In this document: in pieces, positions 9,168 to 20,800 of the stretch | How positions within the stretch are numbered: the stretch's first letter is position 1 | Layout of the letters: each line of letters starts with the position of its first letter | From: Bacteroidota bacterium | Lineage (GTDB): Bacteria > Bacteroidota > Rhodothermia > Rhodothermales > Bin80 | Reading direction: 5' to 3' | Assembly (NCBI GenBank): GCA_028875125.1 | Contig: JAPPGC010000019.1 | Location: forward strand, 1-51,050 | Length of the DNA stretch: 51,050 nt | The notes under the pieces: generated by a model | Told to the model about the DNA's origin: nothing | Databases searched by the model: none | Seen by the model: the letters and a program-made list of their open reading frames with translations, nothing else | Translations under genes and position numbers: made by a program

Positions 9168-9219
9168 AATCTCACCAAGATTGCATCTTGCGTTTTTAAC
9201 TTCAGCACTTCCCGCGCGT

Positions 9220-9960
9220 TCAGCGATAGCGCTCAAGTGTAAACTTTTCACCGAGATAACGCTTGCGTACGTCGGGGTCAGAGGCTAATTGCTCAGCTGT
9301 TCCAGACTTCATTATCCTTCCGTCAAAAAGCAGATAAGCCCGATCAGTTATGGCCAGCGTTTCGTGAACATTGTGATCGGTGATCAGCACTCCTATATCC
9401 AAGTCTGCCAACTGACGCACAATAGTCTGTATATACTCGACCGTGATCGGATCTACCCCGGCAAACGGTTCATCCAATAAGAAAAAACTGGGTTCAAGCG
9501 CCATAGAGCGTGCAATCTCTGTTCGACGGCGCTCCCCACCAGAGAGTGTAAAGGCTTTGGCTTTCCTTACAGTATCCAATCCAAACTGCGTAATCAATCT
9601 GTCTACACGCTCAGCGCGCTCTGGCTTGGGCAGTTTTTGAAACTCCAGTACCGCGTGAAGATTTTGCTCTACCGTCAGTTTCTGAAACACACTCGTCTCC
9701 TGTGCGAGGTAACCCAGCCCCAGGCGAGCCCGCCTGTACATAGGCAGAGTTGTAATGTCCAGGTTGCCGAGATAGATTTGTCCTCGGTTGGGACGCTCAA
9801 GGCCCACGATCATATGAAATGAAGTTGACTTACCAGCACCATTCGGACCGAGCAGGCCGACAACCTCGCCGCGTTGTACCTCGAGCGAAACATCATCTAC
9901 GACCGTACGCCTCTTGAAGCGTTTGGTCAATCCCTCTGTTCGAAGTTTTAGCGATTCCAT
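9220..9960 (-). CDS. lptB: LPS export ABC transporter ATP-binding protein LptB
   Basis: LptB is the cytoplasmic ATPase that drives LptFG to pull lipopolysaccharide from the inner membrane toward LptC/LptA. Walker A is GPNGAGKST (residues 38-46), the signature is LSGGERRR, and Walker B is FLLDEPFAGVDP followed by the switch His in ITDHNV. GYLAQETSVFQKLTVEQNL is typical of LptB. The ATG at 9960 gives 246 aa and a family-like start (MESLKLRTEGLTKRF). A start at 10026 would only lengthen it into the upstream gene. It overlaps the end of the OstA-like gene by 13 bases, so translation is probably coupled. No lptF, lptG or lptD lies in the window. Confidence 0.95.
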   Translation of the reverse strand: MESLKLRTEGLTKRFKRRTVVDDVSLEVQRGEVVGLLGPNGAGKSTSFHMIVGLERPNRGQIYLGNLDITTLPMYRRARLGLGYLAQETSVFQKLTVEQNLHAVLEFQKLPKPERAERVDRLITQFGLDTVRKAKAFTLSGGERRRTEIARSMALEPSFFLLDEPFAGVDPITVEYIQTIVRQLADLDIGVLITDHNVHETLAITDRAYLLFDGRIMKSGTAEQLASDPDVRKRYLGEKFTLERYR

Positions 9961-11345
9961 CGCAATGTGCTCATCAAAGGATGGCTCAGAAGCTGTTCGC
10001 GCATGGGTTTGAGGGTCGGTTCCCATCTCAAACCATCAAGCATGAGTGTGTCGGGCAAGTCAGATTCATGATGCCATTTGCCCTGCACGTCCGTGCTGAA
10101 CGTTACACGAAGAGATTCTCCCCAAAATTGCATGATAATTTCGTCTCCTGATGCCTCCCACGCTCCATGAAGCTCACCATCTTCACTGCTGTTGAAATGA
10201 ATCGCCTCTGCATTCGGTCCGATCCTGAAAACGCGTACAGAATCACCCCGGAATGTACCAACCAGACCTTTTCCGCGCCCCTGATTAATCTGCTTCGTCA
10301 AGCTGTCCTCCTCAGCGACAAAAGCATTCCCACGAATAAACAAAGAGTCAAGGGACCCTTCTGTCGTAACTATGCCAACCGTGTCACCGGAGAGTTGGGT
10401 GTCATCCGTCCATATGAGCGGCTGGCCATAAAACCAGGCAGATTCATGTTGCTCATTTTCTGGTCGATCATAAACCACCGAATCTGCACGGGCCGCAAAG
10501 GACGTTTTCCAGACACGAACATCACGCAACGCCTCAAGCCGAAATCCTTCCTTGCTTTCCTGTATACGAAAGGCCCCCGCCCCGATAATGAGCGTATCCA
10601 CTGAGAGTGAATCACGTTCAAAATGTACCAGTAGTGGATTGCCACGAACAATGCTTAGTGAGTCCTTTGCATTTCGTTCGACCCGTTCACCTGCAATCCA
10701 GGTTGAATCTTCACCTGATACGGTCAAATACAATACTGATCCCCGAGCGAGCGTTATCGCAAAATCTCTGTAATGGGTAAGTGAATCAGAAGTCAGTTCT
10801 GCGTTCTCAGATTCCATTTTGACATTACCCGTGAGGTCAGCGACCTTGTCCTCAATCTGGTAGACTCCGGCTTTTGCTGTCAGAACGGAGATGGAGTCCT
10901 CAAGCAAAAGCCCTTGTGGGAACACCGCACGCCGCTCTTCAACGTAATGAGTACCCATGGGGGCCATTGCAACGACTTCTCCATCGGATAACCGGACATT
11001 GCCTACAGCATAGCCTATTTCCGGCTCTTCCTCGTAGTGCAGTGAGTCGGCTCTTAGTGTATCACCATCATCAACCAATACGACTTTGCCCGTAAAGGTA
11101 CTTGTGCGCCGGGTTACGTTTCGGATGGCCCGATCCGCCGTCACTTTCGTACTTTCAAGGGTCACCTGTACGTTCCCATCGACGTACTGCACAAACTCGT
11201 CCCCTTCCTGTTGACCTCTAAGCAGGTCCCCCTCCACGACGACAGAATCCGTATCCGCGTGGATGAATACATTTATTTCGTACTCGTAATGATTGCCTTT
11301 CGGCATTAGCAGCACAACCAGCAGCCACAGTGTAATGCACCTCAT
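9948..11345 (-). CDS. OstA/LptA-like LPS transport protein
   Basis: The product is probably a periplasmic or outer-membrane-linked LPS-bridging protein of the OstA_2/LptA type. After a short hydrophobic start (MRCITLWLLVVLLMPKG) it has repeated jellyroll strands. Typical motifs are GNVQVTLESTKVTADRA, GKVVLVDDGDTLRADSLHYE and GNVKMESENAELTSDSLTHY. At 465 aa it is more than twice as long as E. coli LptA and lacks an obvious LptD barrel, as in the long OstA-like proteins of Bacteroidota. Its start overlaps the lptC stop (ATGA at 11342-11345) and its end overlaps lptB, so lptC-ostA-lptB form one coupled unit. Confidence 0.85.
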   Translation of the reverse strand: MRCITLWLLVVLLMPKGNHYEYEINVFIHADTDSVVVEGDLLRGQQEGDEFVQYVDGNVQVTLESTKVTADRAIRNVTRRTSTFTGKVVLVDDGDTLRADSLHYEEEPEIGYAVGNVRLSDGEVVAMAPMGTHYVEERRAVFPQGLLLEDSISVLTAKAGVYQIEDKVADLTGNVKMESENAELTSDSLTHYRDFAITLARGSVLYLTVSGEDSTWIAGERVERNAKDSLSIVRGNPLLVHFERDSLSVDTLIIGAGAFRIQESKEGFRLEALRDVRVWKTSFAARADSVVYDRPENEQHESAWFYGQPLIWTDDTQLSGDTVGIVTTEGSLDSLFIRGNAFVAEEDSLTKQINQGRGKGLVGTFRGDSVRVFRIGPNAEAIHFNSSEDGELHGAWEASGDEIIMQFWGESLRVTFSTDVQGKWHHESDLPDTLMLDGLRWEPTLKPMREQLLSHPLMSTLRWNR

Positions 11346-11956
11346 GAGTCAAGCACAACTTCGGCCCTAAACTCACCAATCTGGTAGGACGATAGGTCCT
11401 CCGAAGCCTCTAGGCCCGTTCCTGAAACCACTTCATCAGGTGTAGTAATCTGAACGAATCGGTCTGTACGAAGCAGCCGATCGTCCTCCTTCCATTCAAT
11501 CCACTCGGACACAAGGGTCCGATTATCGCTCGTTTGTATGACTACCTCCCCCCCAGCGACAAAGCGCATTTCTAAGTCGTAGTAAGATACACGATTCGCT
11601 TCAAGCGTGGCGGAAAGCACCCCTGAGGAGTCGTAGATTTCAACCTCAACCTTGTTTTCTATTCCCTGCAGAAGCTGAACAAAGTTATCTTCCTCTTTTA
11701 CCCATTCTACATAGTCTGCGGCAATGATCAACCTCGTACGGCTGGTGTCAGCATTTGAATCTGCCTGTGAGATAACACTTGTAACATTCCAGCTTTCCTG
11801 AGAAGGACCCGGCGGAAGCTGTGCCGGAATCTTGGAAGCGTCCTGGTATGTGCAGGAAACAGGAGCCGATGCCAGCAAAATGATCGCCCCTAAAAACGTT
11901 GAGGCCGGAAAAACTTTACCGATGGGTAATGAGAGAATTTGTGCCGGCGAATTCAA
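11342..11956 (-). CDS. lptC: LptC-like LPS export lipoprotein
   Basis: LptC receives LPS from LptB2FG and passes it to LptA. The protein has a hydrophobic N-terminal segment ending in a lipobox-like APVSC and a single LptC/YrbK fold. That fold shows RLIIAADYVEWVKEEDN, LEANRVSYYDLEMRFVAGG and VVSGTGLEASEDLSSYQIG. The open frame extends upstream through the tRNA-Gly gene, which cannot be coding, so the start must lie below 11993. No ATG is available there; the best candidate is TTG at 11956, without a strong ribosome site, so the start is uncertain. The stop overlaps the next gene's ATG. Confidence 0.8.
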   Translation of the reverse strand: MNSPAQILSLPIGKVFPASTFLGAIILLASAPVSCTYQDASKIPAQLPPGPSQESWNVTSVISQADSNADTSRTRLIIAADYVEWVKEEDNFVQLLQGIENKVEVEIYDSSGVLSATLEANRVSYYDLEMRFVAGGEVVIQTSDNRTLVSEWIEWKEDDRLLRTDRFVQITTPDEVVSGTGLEASEDLSSYQIGEFRAEVVLDS

Positions 11957-11992
11957 AGACCAGGGAAAGCGTATGCGCCGAGGAGTGTGTTG

Positions 11993-12065
11993 AGCGGGAA
12001 ACGAGACTCGAACTCGCGACCTTCTGCATGGCAAGCAGATGCTCTACCAACTGAGCTATTCCCGC
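11993..12065 (-). tRNA. tRNA-Gly (anticodon GCC)
   Basis: The 73-base sequence folds as a full cloverleaf. The acceptor arms GCGGGAA / TTCCCGC pair perfectly, the D-loop holds AGTTGGTAGAG, the anticodon loop is TTGCCAT with anticodon GCC, and the T arm is GCGAGTTCGAGTCTCG-like with TTCGAGTC. The discriminator base is T, as expected for bacterial tRNA-Gly. CCA is not encoded; the next bases are CAA. It sits in the gap between asd and lptC on the same strand and may be co-transcribed. Confidence 0.97.
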
Positions 12066-12128
12066 GGCAAGAATTCAACCGGGTGGTACTTCTAAAATCC
12101 TTCAGCTGTTCCGACCATACGTCTGCGC

Positions 12129-13184
12129 CTATCCCTTTCGCGGCTGCAATAACCCTTTCTTAAGTAGTAATTCAGCATTGAGAATGGCGCCGCCTGCGGC
12201 ACCGCGGATTGTATTGTGAGAGAGCACTACAAACTTGTGATCAAGAACCTCGCAGGGGCGAATCCTGCCAATACTAACGGTCATGCCACCCCCAAGCTCT
12301 GAATGACGCCGCGGCTGTGGAAATCGCTCATCCTCAAACACACGCAGAAATCGGTCAGGTTCACTAGGAAGTTCCAAGTCTCGAATTGGACTTACAAAGG
12401 ATTCAAATGCTTCACGCACCTCGTCCGAGTTTGCACGCGATCCCAGTTTGACTGAAACACACTCTAAGTGTCCCTCGAGAACTGGAACACGGTTGCACTG
12501 CGCACTAATCGCAATACCCTCGGCTTGAATCGCGCCATTCACCAATCTACCCAAGAGTTTATTCGGCTCGTGAACCAGCTTATCTTCTTCTCCACCAATA
12601 AAAGGCACAACATTGGCGAGCGCATCCAGAGACGGGACACCTGGGTGCCCGGCGCCGGAAAGAGCCTGCATCGTCGTTACCTGAACCGCCTCCAGGCCAA
12701 ATGCATCATTAAGAGGTTTGAGCGCGCAAGTAAGGCCGACCGTGGAACAGTTGGGATTTGTGACAATGTACCCCCCTCGTCCCCAATTCTGGTTGTTTAT
12801 TAGTGCAATATGATCAGGATTAACTTCGGGGATCAGAAGGGGCACATCCCTGTGCATCCTGAAGCTTTTTGCATTGGAGATCACCGGATACCCTTCGCTC
12901 GCCAATCTGGGTTCCGCACGATCAGCCAAAGAGGCAGGCAACCCCGAGAACACAAAATCACATGATAGATCGGTATTCAATGACGCCACCTCCATTGAGG
13001 CGATGACGTCTGGAATAGGTGCACTGCCAATCCAGTTGACGGCCTCGCTGTATTGACTTCCAGCCGATCTGTCAGATGCAGCCAAGTCTGTGATTTCGAA
13101 CCAGGGATGACCCTCAAGCAGCTCAACAAATTTCTGCCCAACAGCACCTGTAGCTCCAAGAATTCCCGCTCTGAGCTTTGTCAT
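12129..13184 (-). CDS. asd: Aspartate-semialdehyde dehydrogenase
   Basis: The enzyme reduces aspartyl phosphate to aspartate semialdehyde, the branch point to lysine, methionine and threonine. The NADP-binding loop is GATGAVGQ (residues 9-16), and the catalytic Cys is Cys146 in NPNCST. The form NPNCST with LPASLADRAEP and QALSGAGHPG points to the archaeal/fungal-type branch of the family rather than the E. coli type. Length is 351 aa. It is transcribed toward tRNA-Gly and the lpt genes. The metX-metY pair upstream uses its product after reduction to homoserine. Confidence 0.95.
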   Translation of the reverse strand: MTKLRAGILGATGAVGQKFVELLEGHPWFEITDLAASDRSAGSQYSEAVNWIGSAPIPDVIASMEVASLNTDLSCDFVFSGLPASLADRAEPRLASEGYPVISNAKSFRMHRDVPLLIPEVNPDHIALINNQNWGRGGYIVTNPNCSTVGLTCALKPLNDAFGLEAVQVTTMQALSGAGHPGVPSLDALANVVPFIGGEEDKLVHEPNKLLGRLVNGAIQAEGIAISAQCNRVPVLEGHLECVSVKLGSRANSDEVREAFESFVSPIRDLELPSEPDRFLRVFEDERFPQPRRHSELGGGMTVSIGRIRPCEVLDHKFVVLSHNTIRGAAGGAILNAELLLKKGLLQPRKG

Positions 13185-13538
13185 TATTTAATCCGTGCCA
13201 ACATTATACAAGCGGGCATGCTACGATCACTGATCACAATTGTGTCACTTGACATGAAATAGCGCACAATGCCCTGCCATTCTGTTTTGTGCTGAATCCA
13301 TGGACCCTACGAACGGAACCCCGAAGCGCCGGGTTTTCGATCCGGAAGAAGTATTTGGTTTTTATCGATTAGGGCTGAATACCCGGTGTTACCGGACATC
13401 AATGATCAGACTGGTTCGATGTCTGGGTTCCCCTCTCTGTTATGAATTCAAGGTGTGAGCTTGTGCTGAAGGACAAGGATACAGCACTAACGGGCGGTGG
13501 ATCCCAAGTGACACTATTCGCAATACGCATAGTGCATA
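13185..13538. other. Intergenic region between metX and asd
   Basis: No gene is recognisable. It holds the asd promoter side near 13203 and, at its other end, an inverted repeat over the metX stop (AGTGCAT at 13531-13537 with ATGCACT at 13547-13553) that could slow or end metX transcription, though no T-run follows. The middle part has no convincing open frame. Confidence 0.4.
13203..13208 (-). promoter_or_regulatory. Possible -10 box for asd
   Basis: The minus strand reads TATAAT 18 bases before the asd ATG. No clear -35 lies at 16-18 bases. If used, the leader would be only about a dozen bases. Confidence 0.3.
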
Positions 13539-14666
13539 TCACCCACATGCACTAAGCACGCCCTTTTTTTCATTAACCGAGCCAATTAACGGATCAATCT
13601 CACGCTGACGCCACTCTAGGACTATCTGGTTTAACTCCTCCTGATAAAGAAGGAAAGTATCATGACCATGTGGGCCCTCCATAATCGCCAACTCTGAATT
13701 TGGAATGTATTCGACAAGTTCTTCTGACTCTTCCAGTAAGTAAAGAACATCCGAGCGAACACCAATGGCAAGTGTAGGCTGGAGAATAGTTGAAAGTACT
13801 GCTTCGTAGGTCCCTCGCCCCTGCGACACATCATGTGTATCCATCATGTACGTCAGATAAACATAACAGGCCGGATCAAACCGACTGACAATATTATCGC
13901 CATGATGCCGGAGCCAAGCTTCAACCTCAAAGGAGTTTGATCCATTCTGGTTACGTCCAAACCTGCCCTCAAAAGACGCGAGCGATCGGTACGATACCAT
14001 GGCCATCATTCGCGCAGCGGCCAATCCATCTCTAGGAGGATTGTGCGACGCATAATTGCCCCCTTCCCACTTGGGATCTGCATAAATGGCCTGTCGTTGT
14101 GCCTCGCTCCAGGCGATGCACCACGACGAGTGACGTCCACCAACTGCAATGGGTACGACTCCACGTACGTAATCGGTCCCATAGTATGCCCACTCAAGCG
14201 CCTGCATCCCTCCCATACTCCCGCCTATGGCAAACGCAATACTTCGCACACCCAGCCTGTCCAACAATTTCTTATGCAGCGCAACCGTATCCCGCACCGT
14301 TGCCTGGGGAAGCATATTACCGTAGCTCTTGCCAGTATCTGGATTGACTGAAATCGGGGACAATGTCCCATAAGGAGATCCGATCACATTGGCACATATG
14401 ACAAAGTACTTATCCGTATCAAGTGCCTTACCTGGACCAATGCAACCCGACCACCATGAACGGGCATCCGAGGTGCTCGTCAGTGAATGTCCAACAATGA
14501 TCACATTGTCTCTTGCCTCATTAAGCTCGCCCCAACGCTCGTAACCTACCGGGACGTTACTTAAAACGGCACCGTTGGACAATTCCAGTCTTGGTATGGT
14601 CAATATCCTTGGCATTGAATCTACCGGGCAGCGCACCCGAATGCATTCAGATGCGCAGCCCGTCAC
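13539..14666 (-). CDS. metX: Homoserine O-acetyltransferase
   Basis: MetX acetylates (in some members succinylates) homoserine for methionine synthesis. It is an alpha/beta-hydrolase with the nucleophile elbow GGSMGGMQ (Ser150) and a likely triad of Asp306 (GVRSDVLYL) and His335 (GPHGHDTFL). The oxyanion-region motif GHSLTSTSDA and the loop CANVIGSPYGTLSP are typical. The ATG at 14666 lies seven bases after the metY stop. A second ATG at 14615 (MPRILTIPRLEL) matches the usual family start better, so the first 17 residues may not be translated. It is cotranscribed with metY under the SAM-I riboswitch. Confidence 0.94.
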   Translation of the reverse strand: MTGCASECIRVRCPVDSMPRILTIPRLELSNGAVLSNVPVGYERWGELNEARDNVIIVGHSLTSTSDARSWWSGCIGPGKALDTDKYFVICANVIGSPYGTLSPISVNPDTGKSYGNMLPQATVRDTVALHKKLLDRLGVRSIAFAIGGSMGGMQALEWAYYGTDYVRGVVPIAVGGRHSSWCIAWSEAQRQAIYADPKWEGGNYASHNPPRDGLAAARMMAMVSYRSLASFEGRFGRNQNGSNSFEVEAWLRHHGDNIVSRFDPACYVYLTYMMDTHDVSQGRGTYEAVLSTILQPTLAIGVRSDVLYLLEESEELVEYIPNSELAIMEGPHGHDTFLLYQEELNQIVLEWRQREIDPLIGSVNEKKGVLSACG

Positions 14667-14673
14667 TAAATCG

Positions 14674-16053
<1,380 letters not shown>

Positions 16054-16085
16054 TCATCAAAAAGCTTCAGGCTCTCCCACGAAAG

Positions 16086-16117
16086 ATCCCTTCCCGGGTA
16101 GGATGGACGGAAGGGAT
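16086..16117 (-). promoter_or_regulatory. Hairpin in the metY leader, possible expression platform
   Basis: ATCCCTTCC (transcribed from 16117-16109) pairs perfectly with GGAAGGGAT (16094-16086) across a 14-base loop. It lies between the SAM-I aptamer and the metY ATG. Only a short CTTTC follows, so it is not a classical terminator. Confidence 0.4.
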
Positions 16118-16156
16118 TGGATCAGAGTCGATAACAAAATCGAATCATTCCCCCCG

Positions 16157-16276
16157 CTCATCTGCCCCCGCGTTACACGAGGCAGGAAGTGGCACCTTTC
16201 ACGCAAGGCGTCCAAACCTTGCGGGGGTTGCCAGGGTTTCACAGGGCCTGAACCCTCCACCCTTCTTGATGAGGCG
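16157..16276 (-). ncRNA. SAM-I (S-box) riboswitch
   Basis: Read on the minus strand, the leader opens with CTCATCAAGAAGGGTGGAGG, continues with GCCCTGTGAAACCCTGGCAA, then has AAGGTGCCACTTCCTGCC and closes with GATGAG, which pairs with the opening CTCATC as P1. These are the conserved SAM-I core blocks (TCAAGAG-like kink-turn side, GRAACC block, AAGGTGC-A-TTCC block) in the right order and spacing. SAM binding is known to turn such leaders off. It controls metY-metX, which make homocysteine and hence methionine. Confidence 0.93.
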
Positions 16277-16302
16277 GCACGAATATCGTGTCAACTGGGA
16301 CT

Positions 16303-16331
16303 ATTATACGGCTTTATTTGGAAAAGTTCAA
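16303..16331 (-). promoter_or_regulatory. Promoter of the metY-metX riboswitch transcript
   Basis: TTGAAC (16331-16326) and TATAAT (16308-16303) are separated by 17 bases, a near-consensus housekeeping sigma promoter. Transcription would begin near 16296, about 20 bases before the aptamer. It starts only 32 bases after the gltD stop. Confidence 0.75.
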
Positions 16332-16361
16332 CACCTTTGCCGTTTCTGTAAAAAAATGTAT

Positions 16362-17816
16362 TCATCTCCGTGGCAGATCTCCGCCTCCTTTTGTCGGCAG
16401 TGCAATAAAGCCCGATAGATACGCGTCTGCGTGCCGGGCGGCCTCCCGCCCTTCACTGATAGCCCACACTATCAGGGACTGCCCACGGCGTGCATCCCCC
16501 GCCGCAAAAATGCCTGGCACATTCGTCTGGTAGTCACTGCCTGTCTTGAAATTACTCCTCTTGTCCAGCCTCACCCCCAATGCATCTGCCATACCTGCAC
16601 CCTCAGGACCGGTATAGCCTATGGCCAAAAGCACGAGGTCAGCCGGCCACTGCCTCGTTGTACCTTCTAGCTCGATGACCTTTCGACCTTGAAGGTCTAC
16701 ACTGACTGTTTGTAGACTTTCTACATGGCCATTTCTTCCCTTGAATGCCTTTGTCATAATACTCCAATGACGGTCTGCCCCCTCCTCATGCGAGGAACTG
16801 GTCCGTAAAACCATCGGATAATAGGGCCACGGCTGGTGTTCCGGTCGTTCACCTGGGGGCATCGGTAAAAGTTCAAACTGGGTGATTGAACGTGCTCCCT
16901 GTCGATTGGCAGTACCAACACAGTCACTGCCCGTGTCTCCTCCTCCAATTACAATGACATCCTTGCCCTTTGCGCTGATATGGTCAATGCCCTCACGGAC
17001 AAGATCATCTCCAGCGTTAATCTTGTTTTGCTGACGCAGATAGTCGAACGCATAATGAATTTCCTTCAGCTTGCGTCCGCGGACCGGCAAATCACGGGGC
17101 CGAGTAGCTCCTGTACATATGACAATAGCATCAAAGCTGCGCAGACGTGAACAAGTGTACGTGTTACCTACATCCGCATGTGTGATAAACTGTATACCAT
17201 TCTTCTTCATCACATCAAGCCGACGATCAAGCACCCATTTTTCCAGCTTAAAATCCGGAATCCCATATCGCAACAATCCACCAATCCGATCATCCCGTTC
17301 CAAGACTGTCACACGATGTCCTGCACGGTTGAGTTGATCCGCTGCCGCCAGTCCAGCTGGACCTGATCCTATCACAGCAACTTTTTTTCCAGTTCTTTTC
17401 ACCGGCTGCTCCGGCTTAACCCATCCTGACCGAAATGCATATTCGATGATCTCTTTCTCAATCTGCTCAATCGTAACGGGATCATCATTTATCCCCAGTA
17501 CGCAGGCCGACTCGCAGGGGGCTGGACAGATTCGTCCAGTGAACTCAGGGAAATTGTTAGTTGCGTCTAACCGCTCATAGGCCATCCGCCAATTCCCCCG
17601 ATAAGTGAGATCATTCCAGTCAGGAATCACATTCCCCAGAGGACAACCTGTTTGGCAGAAAGGCGTCCCGCAATCCATACAACGGGCAGCCTGGCGGCGC
17701 AGACGATCCTCACTGAATGGGGTATACACTTCACGCCAATCCGTGATACGTTCTTCAACCGGACGCTGGTCGGGGAGCTCGCGCTGGTACTCAATAAACC
17801 CGGTAATCTTGGCCAT
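16362..17816 (-). CDS. gltD: Glutamate synthase (NADPH) small subunit
   Basis: GltD passes electrons from NADPH through FAD and Fe-S clusters to GltB. The N-terminal cluster region reads [17 protein letters not shown] and later [12 protein letters not shown]. The FAD loop is [20 protein letters not shown], and the NADPH loop is [20 protein letters not shown]. The C-terminal [19 protein letters not shown] completes the FAD site. The ATG at 17816 ([14 protein letters not shown]) starts four bases after the gltB stop and matches the family; the ATG at 17831 would overlap gltB. Confidence 0.97.
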   Translation of the reverse strand: MAKITGFIEYQRELPDQRPVEERITDWREVYTPFSEDRLRRQAARCMDCGTPFCQTGCPLGNVIPDWNDLTYRGNWRMAYERLDATNNFPEFTGRICPAPCESACVLGINDDPVTIEQIEKEIIEYAFRSGWVKPEQPVKRTGKKVAVIGSGPAGLAAADQLNRAGHRVTVLERDDRIGGLLRYGIPDFKLEKWVLDRRLDVMKKNGIQFITHADVGNTYTCSRLRSFDAIVICTGATRPRDLPVRGRKLKEIHYAFDYLRQQNKINAGDDLVREGIDHISAKGKDVIVIGGGDTGSDCVGTANRQGARSITQFELLPMPPGERPEHQPWPYYPMVLRTSSSHEEGADRHWSIMTKAFKGRNGHVESLQTVSVDLQGRKVIELEGTTRQWPADLVLLAIGYTGPEGAGMADALGVRLDKRSNFKTGSDYQTNVPGIFAAGDARRGQSLIVWAISEGREAARHADAYLSGFIALPTKGGGDLPRR

Positions 17817-17820
17817 GGTG

Positions 17821-20800
17821 TCACGCGGCAACTGCTAATTGGTCTGATTCGCTGGCCAGACGTCTCAGTGCGTTGCGATACTCAATCGGCATTACCTGGA
17901 TAAACTCTGTCAATGCTCTCTCCCAGTTCTTCAGAATCCACTGTGCTGCTCGACTCCCGGTGTACTCGAAGTGATTCTCAATCATAGCCCGCAACTCCGC
18001 AATGTCTTTCTCATCTTCCACAGGCAGTAATTCAACCGATTCCATATTGCAGCGTCCCCTCCTGAATTCTTGTGTGGCGTCAATCACATACGCGATCCCT
18101 CCACTCATTCCAGCAGCAAAATTCCGACCGGTTTCTCCGAGAACGACGACGCGCCCACCAGTCATGTACTCACAACCATGATCTCCTACAGCCTCAACCA
18201 CCGCACGAACCCCACTGTTTCTCACACAAAAACGTTCACCAGCTCCCCCGCGTATGTATGCCTCCCCGCTCGTAGCGCCGTAGAGCGCCACATTACCCAC
18301 CGTAACATTCTTGTGCGGTACGTACGTCGCCTCAGGTGGCGGCATAATTGTCAACTTAGCGCCCGAGAGACCCTTACCGAAGTAATCGTTCGCATCACCC
18401 TGAATATTGAATGTAATACCCTTGCAGGCGAAGGCGGCAAAGCTTTGCCCAGCGGAGCCGATGCAGTTGAACGTCACCGTATCATCCGGCAAAGGCGCAG
18501 TACGAAAACGTTGCGTGATCGCATTACTTAGCATAGTGCCTACAGTCCGGTTGATATTCCTGATCTGAATATCAGCAACCACCGGCTCTCGTTTGTGCAG
18601 GGTAGGCTTGGCCAAAGCAATCAGCGTGTGGTCCAAAGCCCCTTCCAGTCCGTGATCCTGTTGGGTGGCTGCGAAGGCTTTGAACTCCTCCGGTACCTCA
18701 GGGCGGACCAGAATCCGTGACAGGTCCAAGTGACGCGCTTTCCAGTGCTTGATATTTCGTCGCGGTTTCAGAAGATCGACACGTCCGCGCATCTCCGCGA
18801 GCGTACGGACTCCCAGCCGTGCCATTATTTTTCGCAAATCTTCTGCGACAAAATGCAGATAGTTCACAACGTGCTCCGGTTGACCACGAAATTTTTTGCG
18901 CAGCTCAGGATCCTGCGTGGCAATTCCCACGGGGCAAGTATTCAGGTGACATTTACGCATCATTATGCAGCCGAGAGCCACCAAGGGGGCGGTCGCAAAA
19001 CCAAATTCGTCTGCACCCAGGAGTGCTGCGACTGCAACATCTCTGCCGGTCTTCATTTGACCATCACACTCAACGATGATACGCGAGCGCAATCCGTGGC
19101 TTACGAGTGTTTGATGCGTTTCTGAAAGGCCAAGCTCCCAGGGCAACCCCGCATGCATGATGGATGTTTGCGGTGATGCGCCTGTACCTCCGTCCGTTCC
19201 GCTAATTAGCACGATATCCGCTTTGCCTTTGGCGACGCCCGCTGCAACCGTCCCTACCCCTACTTCTGATACCAGCTTTACACTGATCCGCGCGCGTGGA
19301 TTCGCATTCTTGAGATCATGGATCAATTGCGCCAAGTCCTCTATGGAGTAAATGTCATGATGTGGCGGTGGGGAGATCAGTCCCACATATGGTGTGGAAT
19401 GCCGCAGCTTTGCAATCCAAGGATAAACCTTCTTGCCCGGTAGCTGACCGCCTTCTCCCGGCTTGGCCCCCTGGGCCATCTTAATTTGAATCTCGTCGGC
19501 ACTCTCCAGATATTCAATCGTCACTCCAAATCTCCCGGAAGCAACTTGCTTGATTCGACTTCGACGGGAATTGTTTTTCCCGTATCGCTCAGGACCTTCC
19601 CCTCCTTCCCCGGTATTGCTTTTGCCTCCGATGGAGTTCATTGCAATGGCCAAGGCTTCATGCGTTTCTCCACTGATTGACCCATTGGACATAGCCCCGG
19701 TCTTAAAGGACTTAACGATCTCGGTCCATGGCACGACCTCATCTATGTCCACCGGGATTGCCTTTGTGTAGTTGAAGGACAACAGTCCCCTTAAGGTGTT
19801 TACCGCACCGCGATCAATCTCATCTGCAAACGCCTTGTAGGACCTATGAGACTTCGTTCTTGCGGCTTCCTGCATATTTGCAATCGCCGTTGGACTGAAC
19901 GCATGACGCTCACCTCCCCGGCGCCACTGATACTGCCCACCCACATCCAGAGGATAAACCCCAGGGACCTGTTTTTCTGGATATGCACGCTCATGCCGCA
20001 TAACAATCTCTCTGGTGATCTCTTTCAGTCCGATGCCTCCGATACGCGATGGCGTACGGCAGAAGTACTCATCAATCACCTCTGAACTCAACCCAATAGC
20101 CTCAAATATCTGCGCACCACGATAACTCTGCAATGTCGAAATGCCCATTTTGGACATGACTTTCAGCAACCCCTGTCCGATGGCCTTGATGTAGTACTCT
20201 TCCGCATCTGGTGCGGAAATTTCTCCAAGTTGACCTTGGAGAGCCATCCGGCGTACGGTGGATAACGCTACGTATGGACAAATTGCTTCTGCACCATAAC
20301 CGATCAGCATTGCGAAGTGGTGCACTTCACGCGGTTCTCCACTATCTACAATCAGACCACATCGGAGTCGCAACCCCTTTTCGATTAGATAGTGGTGTAC
20401 TGCTCCCGTGGCCAGCAATGCCGGTATGGGCAATTGATCTTTTCCGGCATCGCGGTCGGAGAGTACAATCAGACTACAACCGTGACTGATGGAACGCCTA
20501 GCTTCCTCCCGGAGGCGCTCAAGTGCCATTGACAGTTCCCCCGGTTGGAAACACATATTGAGTGTGGCAACACCGGCAATCCCGGTTTCAATTGAAGCCA
20601 GATCCGCTTCGGTAAGTATTGGCTGATGCAACCGTAATTTTTCACAATGCCAAGGTCCTTCCGTAAAGAGATTACCACTGGATCCCAGGTTCAGCGCCAG
20701 TGAGGTTACCATCGATTCACGGATCGCGTCCAGCGGAGGGTTCGTAACCTGCGCAAAAAGCTGTTTGAAATAATCGTAGAGCAGTCTCGGCCGATCGGAC

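Noticed and set aside
13531..13553. Terminator of metX
   Set aside because: A 7-bp inverted repeat overlaps the stop codon but no T-run follows; mentioned only as a possible pause site.
18070..18531. 153-codon plus-strand frame inside gltB
   Set aside because: It lies fully antisense to a well-conserved part of gltB and has no recognisable domain; this is a shadow of codon bias.
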